NCBI GenBank assembly: GCA_902801155.1
Contig: CADCHG010000004.1
Coordinates: 1-64,000, forward strand
Reading direction: 5' to 3'
DNA from: an uncultured Prevotellaceae bacterium
GTDB taxonomy: Bacteria > Bacteroidota > Bacteroidia > Bacteroidales > Bacteroidaceae
Length of the DNA stretch: 64,000 nt
The stretch's first letter is position 1. Every line of letters starts with the position of its first letter. A model generated the notes under the pieces. The model searched no databases. It was not told the DNA's origin and was given only the letters and a program-made list of their open reading frames with translations. The translations under genes and the position numbers were made by a program. This document shows positions 43,940 through 53,291 of the stretch, in pieces.

Positions 43940-44348
43940 GAGGAAGTATCTGCTTGATACCAATATCTGCATCTTCTTTCTGCAAGGCAAGTATGGCATC
44001 AAGGAGAAGATACAGAAAGTTGGTCGCAAAAACTGCTGCATTAGCGAAATCACTATTGCAGAGTTACTTTATGGTGCAGCCTATAGCCAATCAGAGAAAC
44101 ATAAGCATGATGTGGAGATTGTATTGGAGAACCTAACCATAGTTCCCATTTACGATACTCTACCCACCTACGCTGAGGTGAAAGCCCAGTTGCGACGTGC
44201 AGGATTACAGATAGAAGAGTTTGACATGCTTATCGGTTCGTCTGCCGTCCATCATGGCTATGTGATGGTGACAGAAAACGTTAGCCACTTCGAGCGCATC
44301 CCCGGCATCGAAATTGAGAATTGGGTGGAAAGGCCTCAAAAGAAATAA
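43932..44348 (+). CDS. vapC: VapC-type PIN-domain toxin
   Basis: 138 residues from the ATG at 43932, which overlaps the antitoxin stop; a longer frame from 43857 runs inside the antitoxin gene and is rejected. PIN-domain residues are present: Asp9 in KYLLDTNICIFFL, Glu in ISEITIAELLYGA, Asp in IEEFDMLIGSSAVHHGY, and the closing VTENVSHFERIPGIEIENW. VapC enzymes are Mg2+-dependent ribonucleases that cut tRNA or rRNA and stop growth until the antitoxin returns. The target here is unknown. All acidic residues appear intact, so the toxin is probably active. Confidence 0.92.
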   Translation: MSKRKYLLDTNICIFFLQGKYGIKEKIQKVGRKNCCISEITIAELLYGAAYSQSEKHKHDVEIVLENLTIVPIYDTLPTYAEVKAQLRRAGLQIEEFDMLIGSSAVHHGYVMVTENVSHFERIPGIEIENWVERPQKK

Positions 44349-44423
44349 CCGTTATTGCCATTTTCTTTTCGTCGAATTACAATAATAAAGTTGTTTATTC
44401 TTGACAGTTTTTTGAAAAAAACA

Positions 44424-44456
44424 CCCCTTTGACTTTGAAATCAAAAGGGGTATATA
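44424..44456 (+). terminator. Terminator between the toxin-antitoxin operon and the minus-strand lipoprotein
   Basis: CCCCTTTGA (44424-44432) pairs with TCAAAAGGGG (44441-44450) with one bulged base. A-rich sequence precedes and T/A-rich sequence follows, so it can serve the converging genes on both strands. Confidence 0.8.
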
Positions 44457-44494
44457 TTTATACTATATTTAATTGGGGAAATACATATAAGATT

Positions 44495-45154
44495 TTAATC
44501 AAAAGCCTTCTTAAAAGCCAAGTCTTTTATGAAGAAGGTTCCCAAATAAATATTTCCATCTGATATACCAAATTTTCTTCCAGAATAATCATCATCTACA
44601 CGACTCTGTATTTTTCCAGAGATATAATATTGTTCTCCTTGCTTGAGTTTCATCATTTCTGATTTTTTTATTCCACCAATGATTGTATACTCTATTCGAT
44701 AGTCGAATTTGTCAGATGAAATAAAGCCTTCACCAAATAGTCCAGATTTGAAACCTACAATATACATTTTTTCTTTTGTCTTGATATCAGAAGCTCCATC
44801 TGTAACCAATTCGTCATATGATACAGGCAAATCTAAAATGAAAGCGCTATCTTTAGCAATAATATAATCTAACGATTTTCTAAGTTCATTAGAGTAGTGT
44901 TCCATGGACACATCATTATTAAAAGATTCCGGATTCTTCTTTAGAAAAGAAGATATAAAAAATCTGAGTTTTGATTTCTCATAATCAGAGAACTCTAACT
45001 CTATAGAATCTGTGGGAACACCTAATTCTTCATTAAGAATATCTACAGAATCTAACTCTTTCTTTCCTTCAGCGACTTCTGACTTAATCGCATTTTGACA
45101 AGAACAAATAATTAAGCCACATAAGAAGATTAATAAATAATTGTAATTTTTCAT
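44495..45154 (-). CDS. Hypothetical lipoprotein
   Basis: 219 residues with a lipoprotein signal (NYLLIFLCGLIICSC, lipidated Cys about 19). The mature part has an acidic, flexible start (SEVAEGKKELDSVDILNEEL) and then a beta-rich domain with YIISGKIQSRVDDDYSGRKF-like strands near the end. I do not recognise a family. It is a lone gene with AT-rich flanks; its base composition is more AT-rich than the neighbouring CDF and ATPase genes, which may mark recent acquisition with the adjacent toxin-antitoxin pair. Confidence 0.65.
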   Translation of the reverse strand: MKNYNYLLIFLCGLIICSCQNAIKSEVAEGKKELDSVDILNEELGVPTDSIELEFSDYEKSKLRFFISSFLKKNPESFNNDVSMEHYSNELRKSLDYIIAKDSAFILDLPVSYDELVTDGASDIKTKEKMYIVGFKSGLFGEGFISSDKFDYRIEYTIIGGIKKSEMMKLKQGEQYYISGKIQSRVDDDYSGRKFGISDGNIYLGTFFIKDLAFKKAFD

Positions 45155-45383
45155 AACTATTATATTTTATGTTATATAAAAACAATCTGTATCATTTTTG
45201 AGATACATGAAGGTTCATGATATTAATATTTTCGCAAATACACAACAAAAGTACACAAATATGCAAGGAATTATTATATTTTTATAATTATATTCGAAAT
45301 ATCATCTTTTTTGTAATCTATACCTATCAAAAAACATATATTTTTATGCCTAATCTTCATAAATAAAGTTACCTATATATGTT

Positions 45384-46487
45384 TTATTCTGTATAATTAT
45401 GATCCACGACAATAGCCACTTGCGTGTCTGGCACTAAGGATTGAATCTCTGCGCTAAGTTGGCTGGTGAGAGCGGCATCATCGTGAACAGAAATGTCGGG
45501 TACTACATCAACAGAAAGCATATTGTCTTTCTCAGAATAGTAGAAGCCATGCACCTGAACAATATCCTTATGGGCTGCGAGAGTTTGCATAACCTTCGCC
45601 TGTAGTTCGGTTCGTCTGTTCTCGCCTGTGGCTATAGCATAGACTCCAACGGTCATTATGATGCCGTGACGCTCATACATCTGCATGGATATCTTGCGCG
45701 TAAGACCATGAATGTCGTGAGCCGACATCGTGTCATTAATATTTATGTGCAGAGAACCTATCTTCACGTCAGGACCGTAGTTGTGCAGAATAAGGTCGAA
45801 AACACCATGAACGCCCTCAAAGTCAGATACTTCCTTATGAATCTGATGGGTGAGTTCTTCCGAAATGCTCGTGCCAAGAAGTTCGTTGATAGGCGAGGCG
45901 AGCATTTCTATTCCAGCCTTTATGATGACAACGGAAATCAAGGCTCCAAGAATACCGTCAAGAGAAACGTTCCATAGCAGCATGACAGCTGCAGAGATGA
46001 GTGTTGCAAGAGTAATTACAGCATCGAATAAAGCATCAGAGCCAGAGGCTATCAACGCATCGCTCTTTAGTCGCTCTCCCTTGCGCTTAACATACTGTCC
46101 CAGTATCAGTTTTACCACAATCGCTACTACTATTACCACGAGCGTTACCGTTGTATATTCCGGTTCTGTAGGGTCGAAGATTTTCTTCACCGACTCTATG
46201 AGCGAAGTAATGCCGGCAGATAGCACGATAATTGCAATTATTATGGCACTAAAATACTCTATACGCCCGAAACCGAAGGGATGTTTGCGATCGGCAGGTC
46301 GTTGTGAGAGTTTTGTGCCAACGATGGTTATGACACTTGAAAGCGCATCGCTCAGGTTATTTACAGCATCCATTATGATAGCCACAGAATTGGCAAGAAT
46401 GCCGACTGTTGCCTTGAAACCTGCCAATAACACATTGGCTGCTATACCTATCCAACTGGTGCGAATGATTTGCGAACTACGATCCAT
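45384..46487 (-). CDS. Cation diffusion facilitator (CDF) metal transporter
   Basis: The 367-residue inner-membrane protein has six hydrophobic helices and the CDF metal-site residues: Asp40, Asn44 and Asp47 in DAVNNLSDALSS, the HPFGFGRIEY signature (69-78), and a second site in SDALIASGSDALFDAVITL. The C-terminal cytoplasmic domain (VHGVFDLILHNYGPDVKIGS, then LHININDTMSAHDIHGL) holds the usual regulatory metal ligands. Such proteins export Zn2+, Mn2+ or Fe2+ in exchange for protons; the DD-N pattern does not settle which. It is a lone gene, with a TIR element beginning 18 bases upstream of its start. Confidence 0.92.
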   Translation of the reverse strand: MDRSSQIIRTSWIGIAANVLLAGFKATVGILANSVAIIMDAVNNLSDALSSVITIVGTKLSQRPADRKHPFGFGRIEYFSAIIIAIIVLSAGITSLIESVKKIFDPTEPEYTTVTLVVIVVAIVVKLILGQYVKRKGERLKSDALIASGSDALFDAVITLATLISAAVMLLWNVSLDGILGALISVVIIKAGIEMLASPINELLGTSISEELTHQIHKEVSDFEGVHGVFDLILHNYGPDVKIGSLHININDTMSAHDIHGLTRKISMQMYERHGIIMTVGVYAIATGENRRTELQAKVMQTLAAHKDIVQVHGFYYSEKDNMLSVDVVPDISVHDDAALTSQLSAEIQSLVPDTQVAIVVDHNYTE

Positions 46488-46504
46488 ATTTTTTTCTTTT
46501 TATT

Positions 46505-46782
46505 TAACGTGAGTTCGACGACTTGCTTTTGTTTGATGAGCTTTGAAAAAATCAAAATCCCTCGTAAACGCAACTTCGTTGCTATATTCTGGAATAAAAA
46601 TTATTCACGATGGCCAAAAAATTTACCTCAGAAAATGAAAAATTTAAATTTTTTTGGAATAAATTTTCTGATAATTTTCTAAAAATTTTTGTTCCGAAAA
46701 CAGCAGCTTGCTGCTAAAACAACAAAGTTTTAATTATTCGCTGAAGTTCATCAAGCTGAAGCAAGTCATCGAACTCACGTTA
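46505..46782. mobile_element. TIR-bounded MITE-like element, copy B (278 bp, complete)
   Basis: Left end TAACGTGAGTTCGACGACTT, right end AAGTCATCGAACTCACGTTA. The termini match almost perfectly when reversed and extend into GCTT/AAGC. The AT-rich interior has AAAATTTAAATTTTTTTGG and GCAGCTTGCTGC palindromes. It is the intact counterpart of copy C at 836 and has nearly the same length as copy A, but a different interior. No coding capacity. It separates the CDF and ATPase genes. Confidence 0.85.
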
Positions 46783-46794
46783 TTTATTAATCTA

Positions 46795-48357
46795 TTACAT
46801 TCCTCTTTCAGCCCAATCACCTCTATCCAACTGCCTATACCCTATAGCCTCAGCTATGTGTTGCGTCTGGATATTCTCTGAACCGTCGAGATCGGCAATA
46901 GTCCTTGCCACCTTCAGAATACGAGAATATGCCCTTGCAGAGAGATGCAGACGCTCCATAGCGTTATGAAGAAGGGTGGTGGTCTGCTCGTCAATAGCGC
47001 AATACTTGCGAAGCATCCTGTCATTCATCTGGGCATTACAATGAACGGCCTTTTCTTTCTTGAAACGCTCCGTCTGAATCTGACGGGCGGCTATGACACG
47101 TTTGCGGATTTCTTCTGATGATTCTCCTTGGGCAGTCTTTGAGAGTTCAGAGAAAGGAACAGCCACGATATCTATCTGAATGTCAATACGGTCGAGCAAC
47201 GGACCTGAAATCTTATTCATATATTTCTGTATCTGATTGGGAGTACAGACACAATGGTGGGTTGGGTCGCCATAGTAACCACACGGACAAGGATTGGCGC
47301 TTGCAACAAACATGAAAGAGCATGGGTACTCTATTGTGTATTTTGCACGAGAGATAGTGATAGCCCTATCCTCCAATGGCTGACGAAGAACTTCAAGCGT
47401 GCTTTTATTGAATTCGGGTAACTCATCACAGAAGAGCACGCCATTGTGGGCGAGGGATATTTCACCCGGCATGGCCTTAGTGCCACCTCCAACCAATGCC
47501 ACCTGTGAAATGGTGTGGTGCGGACTTCTGAAAGGACGCTGAGTGATAAGAGCAGAAGCATTACCGTTTTTACTACCGAGTTTGCCGGCAATACTATGAA
47601 TCTGAGTCGTTTCGAGACTTTCAGCAAGGGATAAGGGAGGAAGGATACTCGGCAAGCGCTTTGCCATCATTGATTTGCCAGAGCCTGGAGGACCAATCAT
47701 AATCATGTTATGCCCACCAGCTGCAGCTACTTCCATAGCACGCTTCACGGATTCCTGTCCTTTCACATCAGCAAAGTCGAGGTCACTTCCACTTGCCTGT
47801 TGTTCATAGAAAACCTTACGCGTGTCATATTCCAGAGGACTTGCCTCACTCTGTCCGGAGAGGAAATTAACCACATCAGCCAGAGTCCCCATGCCATAGA
47901 TTTCAAGATTATTCACGACTGCAGCCTCATAAGCATTCGCACGAGGAAGTATCATTCCCTTATAACCTTCTTTCCTTGCCTTGATGGCTATAGGCAAAGC
48001 ACCGCGTATTGGCTGGAGAGTGCCGTCAAGACCAAGCTCACCTATGAGAAGATATTTGTCGAGCGGTTCCTTGGGCATATCCTCATTGGCGGCAAGTATG
48101 CCAATAGCAATAGGCAGATCAAAAGACGTACCTTCCTTACGCAGATCAGCGGGGGCAAGGTTTATGGTAATAGCCTTATTGGGGAATTTATATCCACTAT
48201 ACAGATACGCGGTTCTGATTCTGCTTTGACTCTCGCGCACAGCCTCGTCGCCCAATCCAGATAGATACAGACATTGTCCTGCTTCCACGCTCACCTCTAC
48301 CGTGACTGTGGTAACTTCCAGACCGTTTATTGCTGCACAATATGTTTTTACAAGCAT
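46795..48357 (-). CDS. YifB/ComM-type Mg chelatase-like AAA+ ATPase
   Basis: About 520 residues from the ATG at 48357 ([20 protein letters not shown]), the typical family start; a longer frame to 48408 is rejected. The N-terminal ribosomal-S5-like domain ([20 protein letters not shown]) precedes Walker [21 protein letters not shown] and the Walker B region [21 protein letters not shown] zinc-like segment [17 protein letters not shown] and the C-terminal lid ([20 protein letters not shown]) complete the family. In other bacteria ComM is a hexameric helicase that drives branch migration during natural transformation. Walker motifs are intact. A -7 box TATCTTTG on minus (48384-48377) lies just upstream. 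Confidence 0.93.
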   Translation of the reverse strand: MLVKTYCAAINGLEVTTVTVEVSVEAGQCLYLSGLGDEAVRESQSRIRTAYLYSGYKFPNKAITINLAPADLRKEGTSFDLPIAIGILAANEDMPKEPLDKYLLIGELGLDGTLQPIRGALPIAIKARKEGYKGMILPRANAYEAAVVNNLEIYGMGTLADVVNFLSGQSEASPLEYDTRKVFYEQQASGSDLDFADVKGQESVKRAMEVAAAGGHNMIMIGPPGSGKSMMAKRLPSILPPLSLAESLETTQIHSIAGKLGSKNGNASALITQRPFRSPHHTISQVALVGGGTKAMPGEISLAHNGVLFCDELPEFNKSTLEVLRQPLEDRAITISRAKYTIEYPCSFMFVASANPCPCGYYGDPTHHCVCTPNQIQKYMNKISGPLLDRIDIQIDIVAVPFSELSKTAQGESSEEIRKRVIAARQIQTERFKKEKAVHCNAQMNDRMLRKYCAIDEQTTTLLHNAMERLHLSARAYSRILKVARTIADLDGSENIQTQHIAEAIGYRQLDRGDWAERGM

Positions 48358-48376
48358 AAGATTAATTATTTTGAGG

Positions 48377-48384
48377 CAAAGATA
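48377..48384 (-). promoter_or_regulatory. -7 box of the YifB/ComM-type gene
   Basis: TATCTTTG on minus, 19 bases before the ATG at 48357. A plus-strand TAATTTTG at 48428-48435 is the likely -7 box of the divergent lysozyme gene. Confidence 0.6.
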
Positions 48385-48542
48385 TAAAAAAATATCAACA
48401 ACTTGCATTTATGAAAAAAAAAATGTGTAATTTTGCTCTCACAAATATGAAACGGGCACCACTTTGTGAGTGATATGCCCTATTTTTTCGCAAGGCTCAA
48501 CAAGCCGAAGCAAGTGTCTTCGTGCGAAGAAGCTGTCTAATA

Positions 48543-50327
48543 ATGAAAAAGGTAATTAAGTATAGTATATTTCCCGCAGTCTTACTCTGCATCATTGTTG
48601 TAGTATTCCTTTGGCAGTCACGTACCGTGCCTCCAGAAGAGATAGCAATGTCAGATGCCAAGGTAGAACGCGAGGATTGTTTTCTGTTGATGTCTGGTAA
48701 TGACACGTTGATGTCCTTTCGCGATATTCAAGGCGATACGCTTTTCGTGGGAGGCAGACCGGACAGTCATTCAAATGTGTCCACTATCACATATTCAATT
48801 CCCGGCCAGTGGGTTAATTGGCTTCCTGTGATACCTTCATGCAAGGGCCGACTGATGGTAATGAAGACTGACACTACATCGCTCTGTAAGGCAAGCAGTG
48901 AGCAGTTACACAAAATGGTTGCCCGTCAGAAGGCGGCGGTAAAGAGACTTCTTGTAAACATAGAAGAGCAGGAGGAACATGCGGACTATTACATTCGCAC
49001 ACATAATGTGACTGAGGACGGCTTTGACGTTGTTACTCGTGCAAGTGAATATATGCACCACTCAAAGGATTCGCTCAACGGTGTTGCAAAGGCTCTTGCA
49101 AAGATAGGCAACAATGCTCCGTTGCGTCTCGAGTTATGCTCACGCTATTATGCATGGATAAAAGAATCCGAGGAAGCCTCTGCACGCCCCGTGCGCGTGG
49201 AGTGTGAAACGGTGAAAGAGAAGAACGGTATGGTAGTGATCCGCACAAAGGACAGCAGGAAACCGTACTATCTCTCTACCAGTCTGAATACCTTCTGCAC
49301 CGACATGATAAAGCAGCATCTCGCAAAGCGTCCGGCTCCGAGAATGGTATTGCCAAGTCATGTGAGGATTGACTCTCTCGGAACCTATATCGGTAGTGTT
49401 GATTCCGCAGGTCACTATCACGGATATGGAAAGCTCTATAAAAATGATGGTGGTTACTATGAGGGTAACTGGCTGCATGGATTACGTTCAGGCTTTGGTC
49501 TTGCTCTCACACCAGGCATGCGAATGCGCATAGGTGAGTGGAAGGACGGCGGTTATCTGGGAGAGCTCATCACCTATACCGAAGAGCGTATCTATGGCAT
49601 AGACATCTCTCGTTATCAGCATGAGAAGATAACGAAGGTGAAGAGATGGGTGCGTAACCGTAAGGGAAAGAAGGTGTTGCGTGTAAGGAACAAGGTGCAG
49701 AGGTTCGGTATCAACTGGAACGACCTGAAGATAACACACCTCGGCAATATCAGCAAGAAGACGATATCAGGTGATGTGAACTATAAGATTTCCTTCATCT
49801 ATATCAAATCAACTGAGGGTAAGAGCATCAGGAACAACTACTATTACGCAGACTACAAGGCTGCCCGTAGTCATGGATATAAAGTGGGCTCGTACCATTT
49901 CTTCTCTACCAAGACCACAGGTGCAGAGCAAGCTATGTTCTTCCTCAAGAACTCGCGTTATCAGTATGGAGACTTCCCTCCTGTGCTCGACGTTGAGCCG
50001 ACTGCTGGACAGATAAGGCAGATGGGTGGCACAAAGGCAATGTTTGCCCATATACGCAAGTGGCTGAATATGGTAGAACAGGCACATGGTGTGAAACCTG
50101 TCCTTTATGTCAGTCAGAAGTTTTTGGACAAATACCTGCCCGCAGCACCCGACCTGATGAAGAATTACAACGTGTGGATAGCCCGCTATGGTATGTACCG
50201 CCCGAATGTAAATCTTGTATATTGGCAGTTGTGTCCTGACGGTCGTGTCAAGGGTATAAACACAGAGGTCGATATCAATGTGTTCAATGGTTTCCAGACT
50301 GAGTGGGAAAGGTTTTGTGGTAACTAA
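48543..50327 (+). CDS. Membrane-anchored GH25 lysozyme with MORN-like repeats
   Basis: About 594 residues from ATG 48543, with an N-terminal helix (SIFPAVLLCIIVVVFLW) that anchors or exports it. Residues about 90-235 are helical and unassigned. About 270-335 are MORN-like strands (GHYHGYGKLYKNDGGYYEGN, then WLHGLRSGFGLAL). The GH25 domain fills the rest: YGIDISRYQ, FIYIKSTEGKSIRNNYY, GSYHFFS, PPVLDVEPT (the catalytic Asp/Glu pair) and NYNVWIARYG. GH25 enzymes cut the MurNAc-GlcNAc bond of peptidoglycan. The MORN-lysozyme fusion is less usual and may place the enzyme on a membrane or glycan surface. Confidence 0.9.
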   Translation: MKKVIKYSIFPAVLLCIIVVVFLWQSRTVPPEEIAMSDAKVEREDCFLLMSGNDTLMSFRDIQGDTLFVGGRPDSHSNVSTITYSIPGQWVNWLPVIPSCKGRLMVMKTDTTSLCKASSEQLHKMVARQKAAVKRLLVNIEEQEEHADYYIRTHNVTEDGFDVVTRASEYMHHSKDSLNGVAKALAKIGNNAPLRLELCSRYYAWIKESEEASARPVRVECETVKEKNGMVVIRTKDSRKPYYLSTSLNTFCTDMIKQHLAKRPAPRMVLPSHVRIDSLGTYIGSVDSAGHYHGYGKLYKNDGGYYEGNWLHGLRSGFGLALTPGMRMRIGEWKDGGYLGELITYTEERIYGIDISRYQHEKITKVKRWVRNRKGKKVLRVRNKVQRFGINWNDLKITHLGNISKKTISGDVNYKISFIYIKSTEGKSIRNNYYYADYKAARSHGYKVGSYHFFSTKTTGAEQAMFFLKNSRYQYGDFPPVLDVEPTAGQIRQMGGTKAMFAHIRKWLNMVEQAHGVKPVLYVSQKFLDKYLPAAPDLMKNYNVWIARYGMYRPNVNLVYWQLCPDGRVKGINTEVDINVFNGFQTEWERFCGN

Positions 50328-50330
50328 AAG

Positions 50331-50476
50331 GCCCCTCACCTGCCCTTTGGGCATCCTCTCCCCAAGGGGCGAGGAAGAAGTTAGTAAAAATCCTTTAAAG
50401 GATAGATTTTAAGCGATAAAATGTAATTTTCCCCTCGCCCCTCGGGGAGAGGATGCCCGAAGGGCAGGTGAGGGGC
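50331..50476. repeat. 44-bp inverted repeat between the lysozyme and rbfA
   Basis: GCCCCTCACCTGCCCTTTGG onward (50331-50374) pairs with 50433-50476 with only two mismatches over 44 bases. The loop is 58 bases and contains no start codon used by a gene. It is another GC-rich repeat family, related in layout to 22336-22503. Confidence 0.9.
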
Positions 50477-50491
50477 TGTGTTTTTTTTATT

Positions 50492-50827
50492 ATGCAAGAA
50501 ACAAGACAAGCTCGTATATGCCGTATGCTCCAGAAGGAGCTGGCTTCAATATTCCAGGCACAGACACGCATGATGCCGGGTGTGCTGGTAAGTGTTACTC
50601 GTGTACGTATCTCTCCAGACCTCAGTATATGCACAGCTAACCTTAGCGTGTTCCCTTCTGAGCGTGGTGAGGAGATTATCAAGAACATTCAGGCAAATGA
50701 AAAGCAGATACGTTACGAACTCGGCACCCGTGTACGTAATCAGTTGCGCATCATCCCAGAACTTCGCTTCTTCATCGATGACTCCCTTGACTATCTGGAG
50801 AGAATTGACGAGTTGCTGAAGAAGTAG
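50492..50827 (+). CDS. rbfA: Ribosome-binding factor A
   Basis: 111 residues from ATG 50492 (MQETRQARICRMLQKELASI); an in-frame extension from 50453 is repeat sequence and is rejected. The KH-like fold motifs are present: MLVSVTRVRISPDLSICTAN-type strand (VLVSVTRVRISPDLS), then RYELGTRVRNQLRIIPELRF and FIDDSLDYLERIDELL. RbfA helps mature the 30S subunit and 16S rRNA 5' end, mainly in the cold. In this phylum it often precedes a LolC/E-type permease gene, as here, 212 bases on. The leader is entirely GC-rich repeat, which may affect its translation. Confidence 0.95.
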   Translation: MQETRQARICRMLQKELASIFQAQTRMMPGVLVSVTRVRISPDLSICTANLSVFPSERGEEIIKNIQANEKQIRYELGTRVRNQLRIIPELRFFIDDSLDYLERIDELLKK

Positions 50828-50835
50828 AGGCCAAC

Positions 50836-51035
50836 CCAGTACCCTCCCTAAGGGAGGGTTCGTCCCCCCTTCCCCCACATGGGGGAGTAGTTACATTTTT
50901 TTGCGGAAAGGGGTGCGGATGAATATAAACTCAATAATAACAATCTAATTTATTACCCAGAGAACTTATATAGGAAGTCTATTGGGGCGTTCTTTACTAT
51001 ATAAAACACCCTCCCTTGAGGAGGGAAGGGGTAGG
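50836..51035. repeat. GC-rich hairpins between rbfA and the permease gene
   Basis: ACCCTCCCTAAGGGAGGGT, CCCCCACATGGGGG and CACCCTCCCTTGAGGAGGG are three short hairpins. The last one ends only a few bases before the ATG at 51040. They resemble the dispersed GC-rich repeats elsewhere in the window. Confidence 0.75.
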
Positions 51036-51039
51036 TCTT

Positions 51040-52275
51040 ATGTCTTCTTTTCCATTCTATATCTCCCGAAGGTATCTTTTCTCCAAGAAGAGTACCAACG
51101 TAATCAACCTGATATCGTTTATATCCGTTGTGGGTGTTGCTGTTGCAACGATGGCACTTGTCGTCGTGCTCAGCGTCTTCAATGGTTTCCACGATATGGT
51201 GGCAGGTTTCTTTACTCAGTTTGACCCGCAGATTGAGATTGTGCCTGCTATGGGTAAATATGCCCCTGCAGATGCTCCAGAACTGACAAAGATACGTCAA
51301 TTCCCAGAGGTAGAGGTTGTAACGGAGAGTGTGGAAGATCAAGCCCTCACTATCTATCGCGACCAGCAGTCAATGGTGATGATAAAGGGTGTGGATGATA
51401 ACTTCAGCAAGCTTGTAAATATTCAGAATATTCTGTATGGTGATGGCGCTTACGAGCTTCATGTGGCTGATTTACAGTATGGTATAATGGGTATCAGACT
51501 GGCTCAGTCGCTTGGTACCGGTGCCCGTTGGGATGGGTATATCAACATCTATGCGCCACGTCGTGAAGGGCAGTTGGATTTGTCTGACCCAATGGACGGA
51601 TTTGTTGTTGATTCCTTGCTCTCTCCGGGAGTGGTATTCAGCGTTCAGCAGTCACGCTATGACAAGAATTATATTCTCACTTCAATAGAATTTGCCCGTA
51701 ATCTCTTTGGCTGCGACGGTGAGCTTACAGCCCTTGAGTTAAAGTTGAAACCGGGTGTGGATGTTGATGCTGTGCAGAAGCGGATGCAGAAGGTTGCAGG
51801 AGATAAGTTCCGTGTGCTGAACCGCTATGAGCAACAGGCAGACACTTTTAATGTGATGGAGATAGAGAAACTCATGGCTTATATTTTCCTCACCTTCATT
51901 CTTGTGGTGGCATGCTTTAATATCATTGGTTCGCTGTCAATGCTCATCATCGACAAGAAGAATGATGTTGAAACGCTACGTTGCCTTGGTGCTTCAGACA
52001 AACAAATCTCAAGTATCTTCATGCTTGAGGGAAGGATGATAACCTTTATCGGTGCTGTTGCGGGAGTTCTTCTTGGACTCTTGCTCTGCTGGTTACAGCA
52101 ACAGTACGGCTTTGTACGCCTCGGCTCTTCAAGCGGTTCGTTTGTTGTTGATGCCTATCCTGTTAGCGTGCATTATATCGACGTGGCAATAGTCTTTCTA
52201 ACCGTTATTGCAGTAGGTTGGATAGCCGTTTGGTATCCTGTAAGATATATGAGCAGAAGGCTGTTGGAAAAGTAG
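51040..52275 (+). CDS. LolC/E-type ABC transporter permease
   Basis: 411 residues from ATG 51040 (SSFPFYISRRYLFSKKSTNV); the frame also runs back to a TTG in a repeat, rejected. One N-terminal helix (ISFISVVGVAVATMALVVVL), a large periplasmic domain (about 50-270), and three C-terminal helices (FLTFILVVACFNIIGSLSML; FIGAVAGVLLGLLLC; VAIVFLTVIAVGWIAVWYP) give the FtsX/LolE topology. With a separate ATPase, this family extracts lipoproteins from the inner membrane for delivery to the outer membrane. The ATPase partner is not next to it. Confidence 0.9.
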   Translation: MSSFPFYISRRYLFSKKSTNVINLISFISVVGVAVATMALVVVLSVFNGFHDMVAGFFTQFDPQIEIVPAMGKYAPADAPELTKIRQFPEVEVVTESVEDQALTIYRDQQSMVMIKGVDDNFSKLVNIQNILYGDGAYELHVADLQYGIMGIRLAQSLGTGARWDGYINIYAPRREGQLDLSDPMDGFVVDSLLSPGVVFSVQQSRYDKNYILTSIEFARNLFGCDGELTALELKLKPGVDVDAVQKRMQKVAGDKFRVLNRYEQQADTFNVMEIEKLMAYIFLTFILVVACFNIIGSLSMLIIDKKNDVETLRCLGASDKQISSIFMLEGRMITFIGAVAGVLLGLLLCWLQQQYGFVRLGSSSGSFVVDAYPVSVHYIDVAIVFLTVIAVGWIAVWYPVRYMSRRLLEK

Positions 52276-52523
52276 GAAATCTGGAATTATGATGAATATA
52301 CAGATATAATTAATTCCGTGTGTCTATGCCATAGAGACCTGAAATAGTCTTTTTCAGCGGCTTTATTTTACGCTTTTCACCTTAATATATTCCTTGAGGA
52401 AGTTTCTCTAATCAGTACTCATTACTGCGCGTGAATGCTTCATAATTTGCTTTTAACAAGAGAAAAGGGCAGCGCCGGCATAAAGTCAACGCTACCCATC
52501 ATAAACATAATATAAGAGAGTAT
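52276..52523. other. Converging gap between the LolC/E-type and export-operon genes
   Basis: No gene is seen. Near its end the pair AAGGGCAGCGCCG / CGCTACCC could form a weak hairpin, but no clear terminator was found on either strand. Confidence 0.4.
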
Positions 52524-53198
52524 TTATAATTTCACTTCTGGCACTACCTGACCGTCGAAGAGGTTGATAACACGCTGAGCATAGCCAGCATCGCGTTCGG
52601 AGTGAGTTACCATAACGACGGTGGTTCCTTCCTGATTTAATTGGGTGAGCAGCTGCATCACCTCCAGACCATTTTTGGAGTCAAGGTTTCCTGTTGGCTC
52701 GTCGGCAAGGATAAGTTTGGGATTCATCACCACGGCGCGAGCAATGGCTACACGCTGCTGCTGACCGCCAGAGAGCTGTTGGGGGAAGTGATGGGCGCGA
52801 TGCGAGATAGCCATACGGCGTAGCACCTCTTCTACTCGAGTCTTACGCTCTTTCTTTGGTACACCGAGGTATGTAAGCGGCAGTTCTACGTTCTCCTCTA
52901 CGTTCATTTCGTCGATGAGGTTGAAGCTCTGGAACACGAAGCCGATCTTTCCCTTGCGAACCTTTGTGCGCTGACTCTCCTTCAGTTGTCCTACGTTCTC
53001 ACCATCGAGCATGTAAGTGCCACTGGTGGGATTGTCGAGCAGGCCAAGGATATTCAATAGTGTTGACTTACCACAGCCTGAAGGGCCCATGATGGCTACG
53101 AACTCACCTTTTTTTACTTCGAGCGATACGCCGCCCAATGCTACGGTTTCCACCTCTTCCGTGCGGAATACCTTCTGAATGTTTTCTAACTTTATCAT
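52524..53198 (-). CDS. MacB-type ABC transporter ATP-binding protein
   Basis: The 224-residue ATPase has Walker [10 protein letters not shown], the Q-loop region [14 protein letters not shown], signature [16 protein letters not shown], Walker [16 protein letters not shown] and switch His in [13 protein letters not shown]. These are the LolD/MacB-group motifs. It is the only ATPase in an operon of three large permeases, so it probably powers all of them as homodimers or swaps between permease pairs. It is the last gene of the minus-strand operon, 93 bases beyond the third permease, a gap filled by the repeat CTTTACTCTTTACAC. Confidence 0.95.
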   Translation of the reverse strand: MIKLENIQKVFRTEEVETVALGGVSLEVKKGEFVAIMGPSGCGKSTLLNILGLLDNPTSGTYMLDGENVGQLKESQRTKVRKGKIGFVFQSFNLIDEMNVEENVELPLTYLGVPKKERKTRVEEVLRRMAISHRAHHFPQQLSGGQQQRVAIARAVVMNPKLILADEPTGNLDSKNGLEVMQLLTQLNQEGTTVVMVTHSERDAGYAQRVINLFDGQVVPEVKL

Positions 53199-53204
53199 TT
53201 TTCA

Positions 53205-53288
53205 ACTTAAACTTTAATCTTTATACTTTAATCTATCTACTTTACTCTTTACACTTTATACTTTACTCTTTACACTTTACTCTTTTCC
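53205..53288. repeat. Pyrimidine-rich tandem repeat (TTTACTCTTTACAC)
   Basis: Imperfect tandem copies of TTTACTCTTTACAC and TTATACTTTA fill the gap between ATPase and permease genes. Shorter runs lie at 58060-58092 and inside the susD signal-peptide code at 13457-13487. Confidence 0.8.
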
Positions 53289-53291
53289 ACC

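Noticed and set aside
50453..50491. In-frame extension of RbfA
   Set aside because: MPEGQVRGCVFFI is encoded by the GC-rich inverted repeat; the family start is MQETRQ at 50492.
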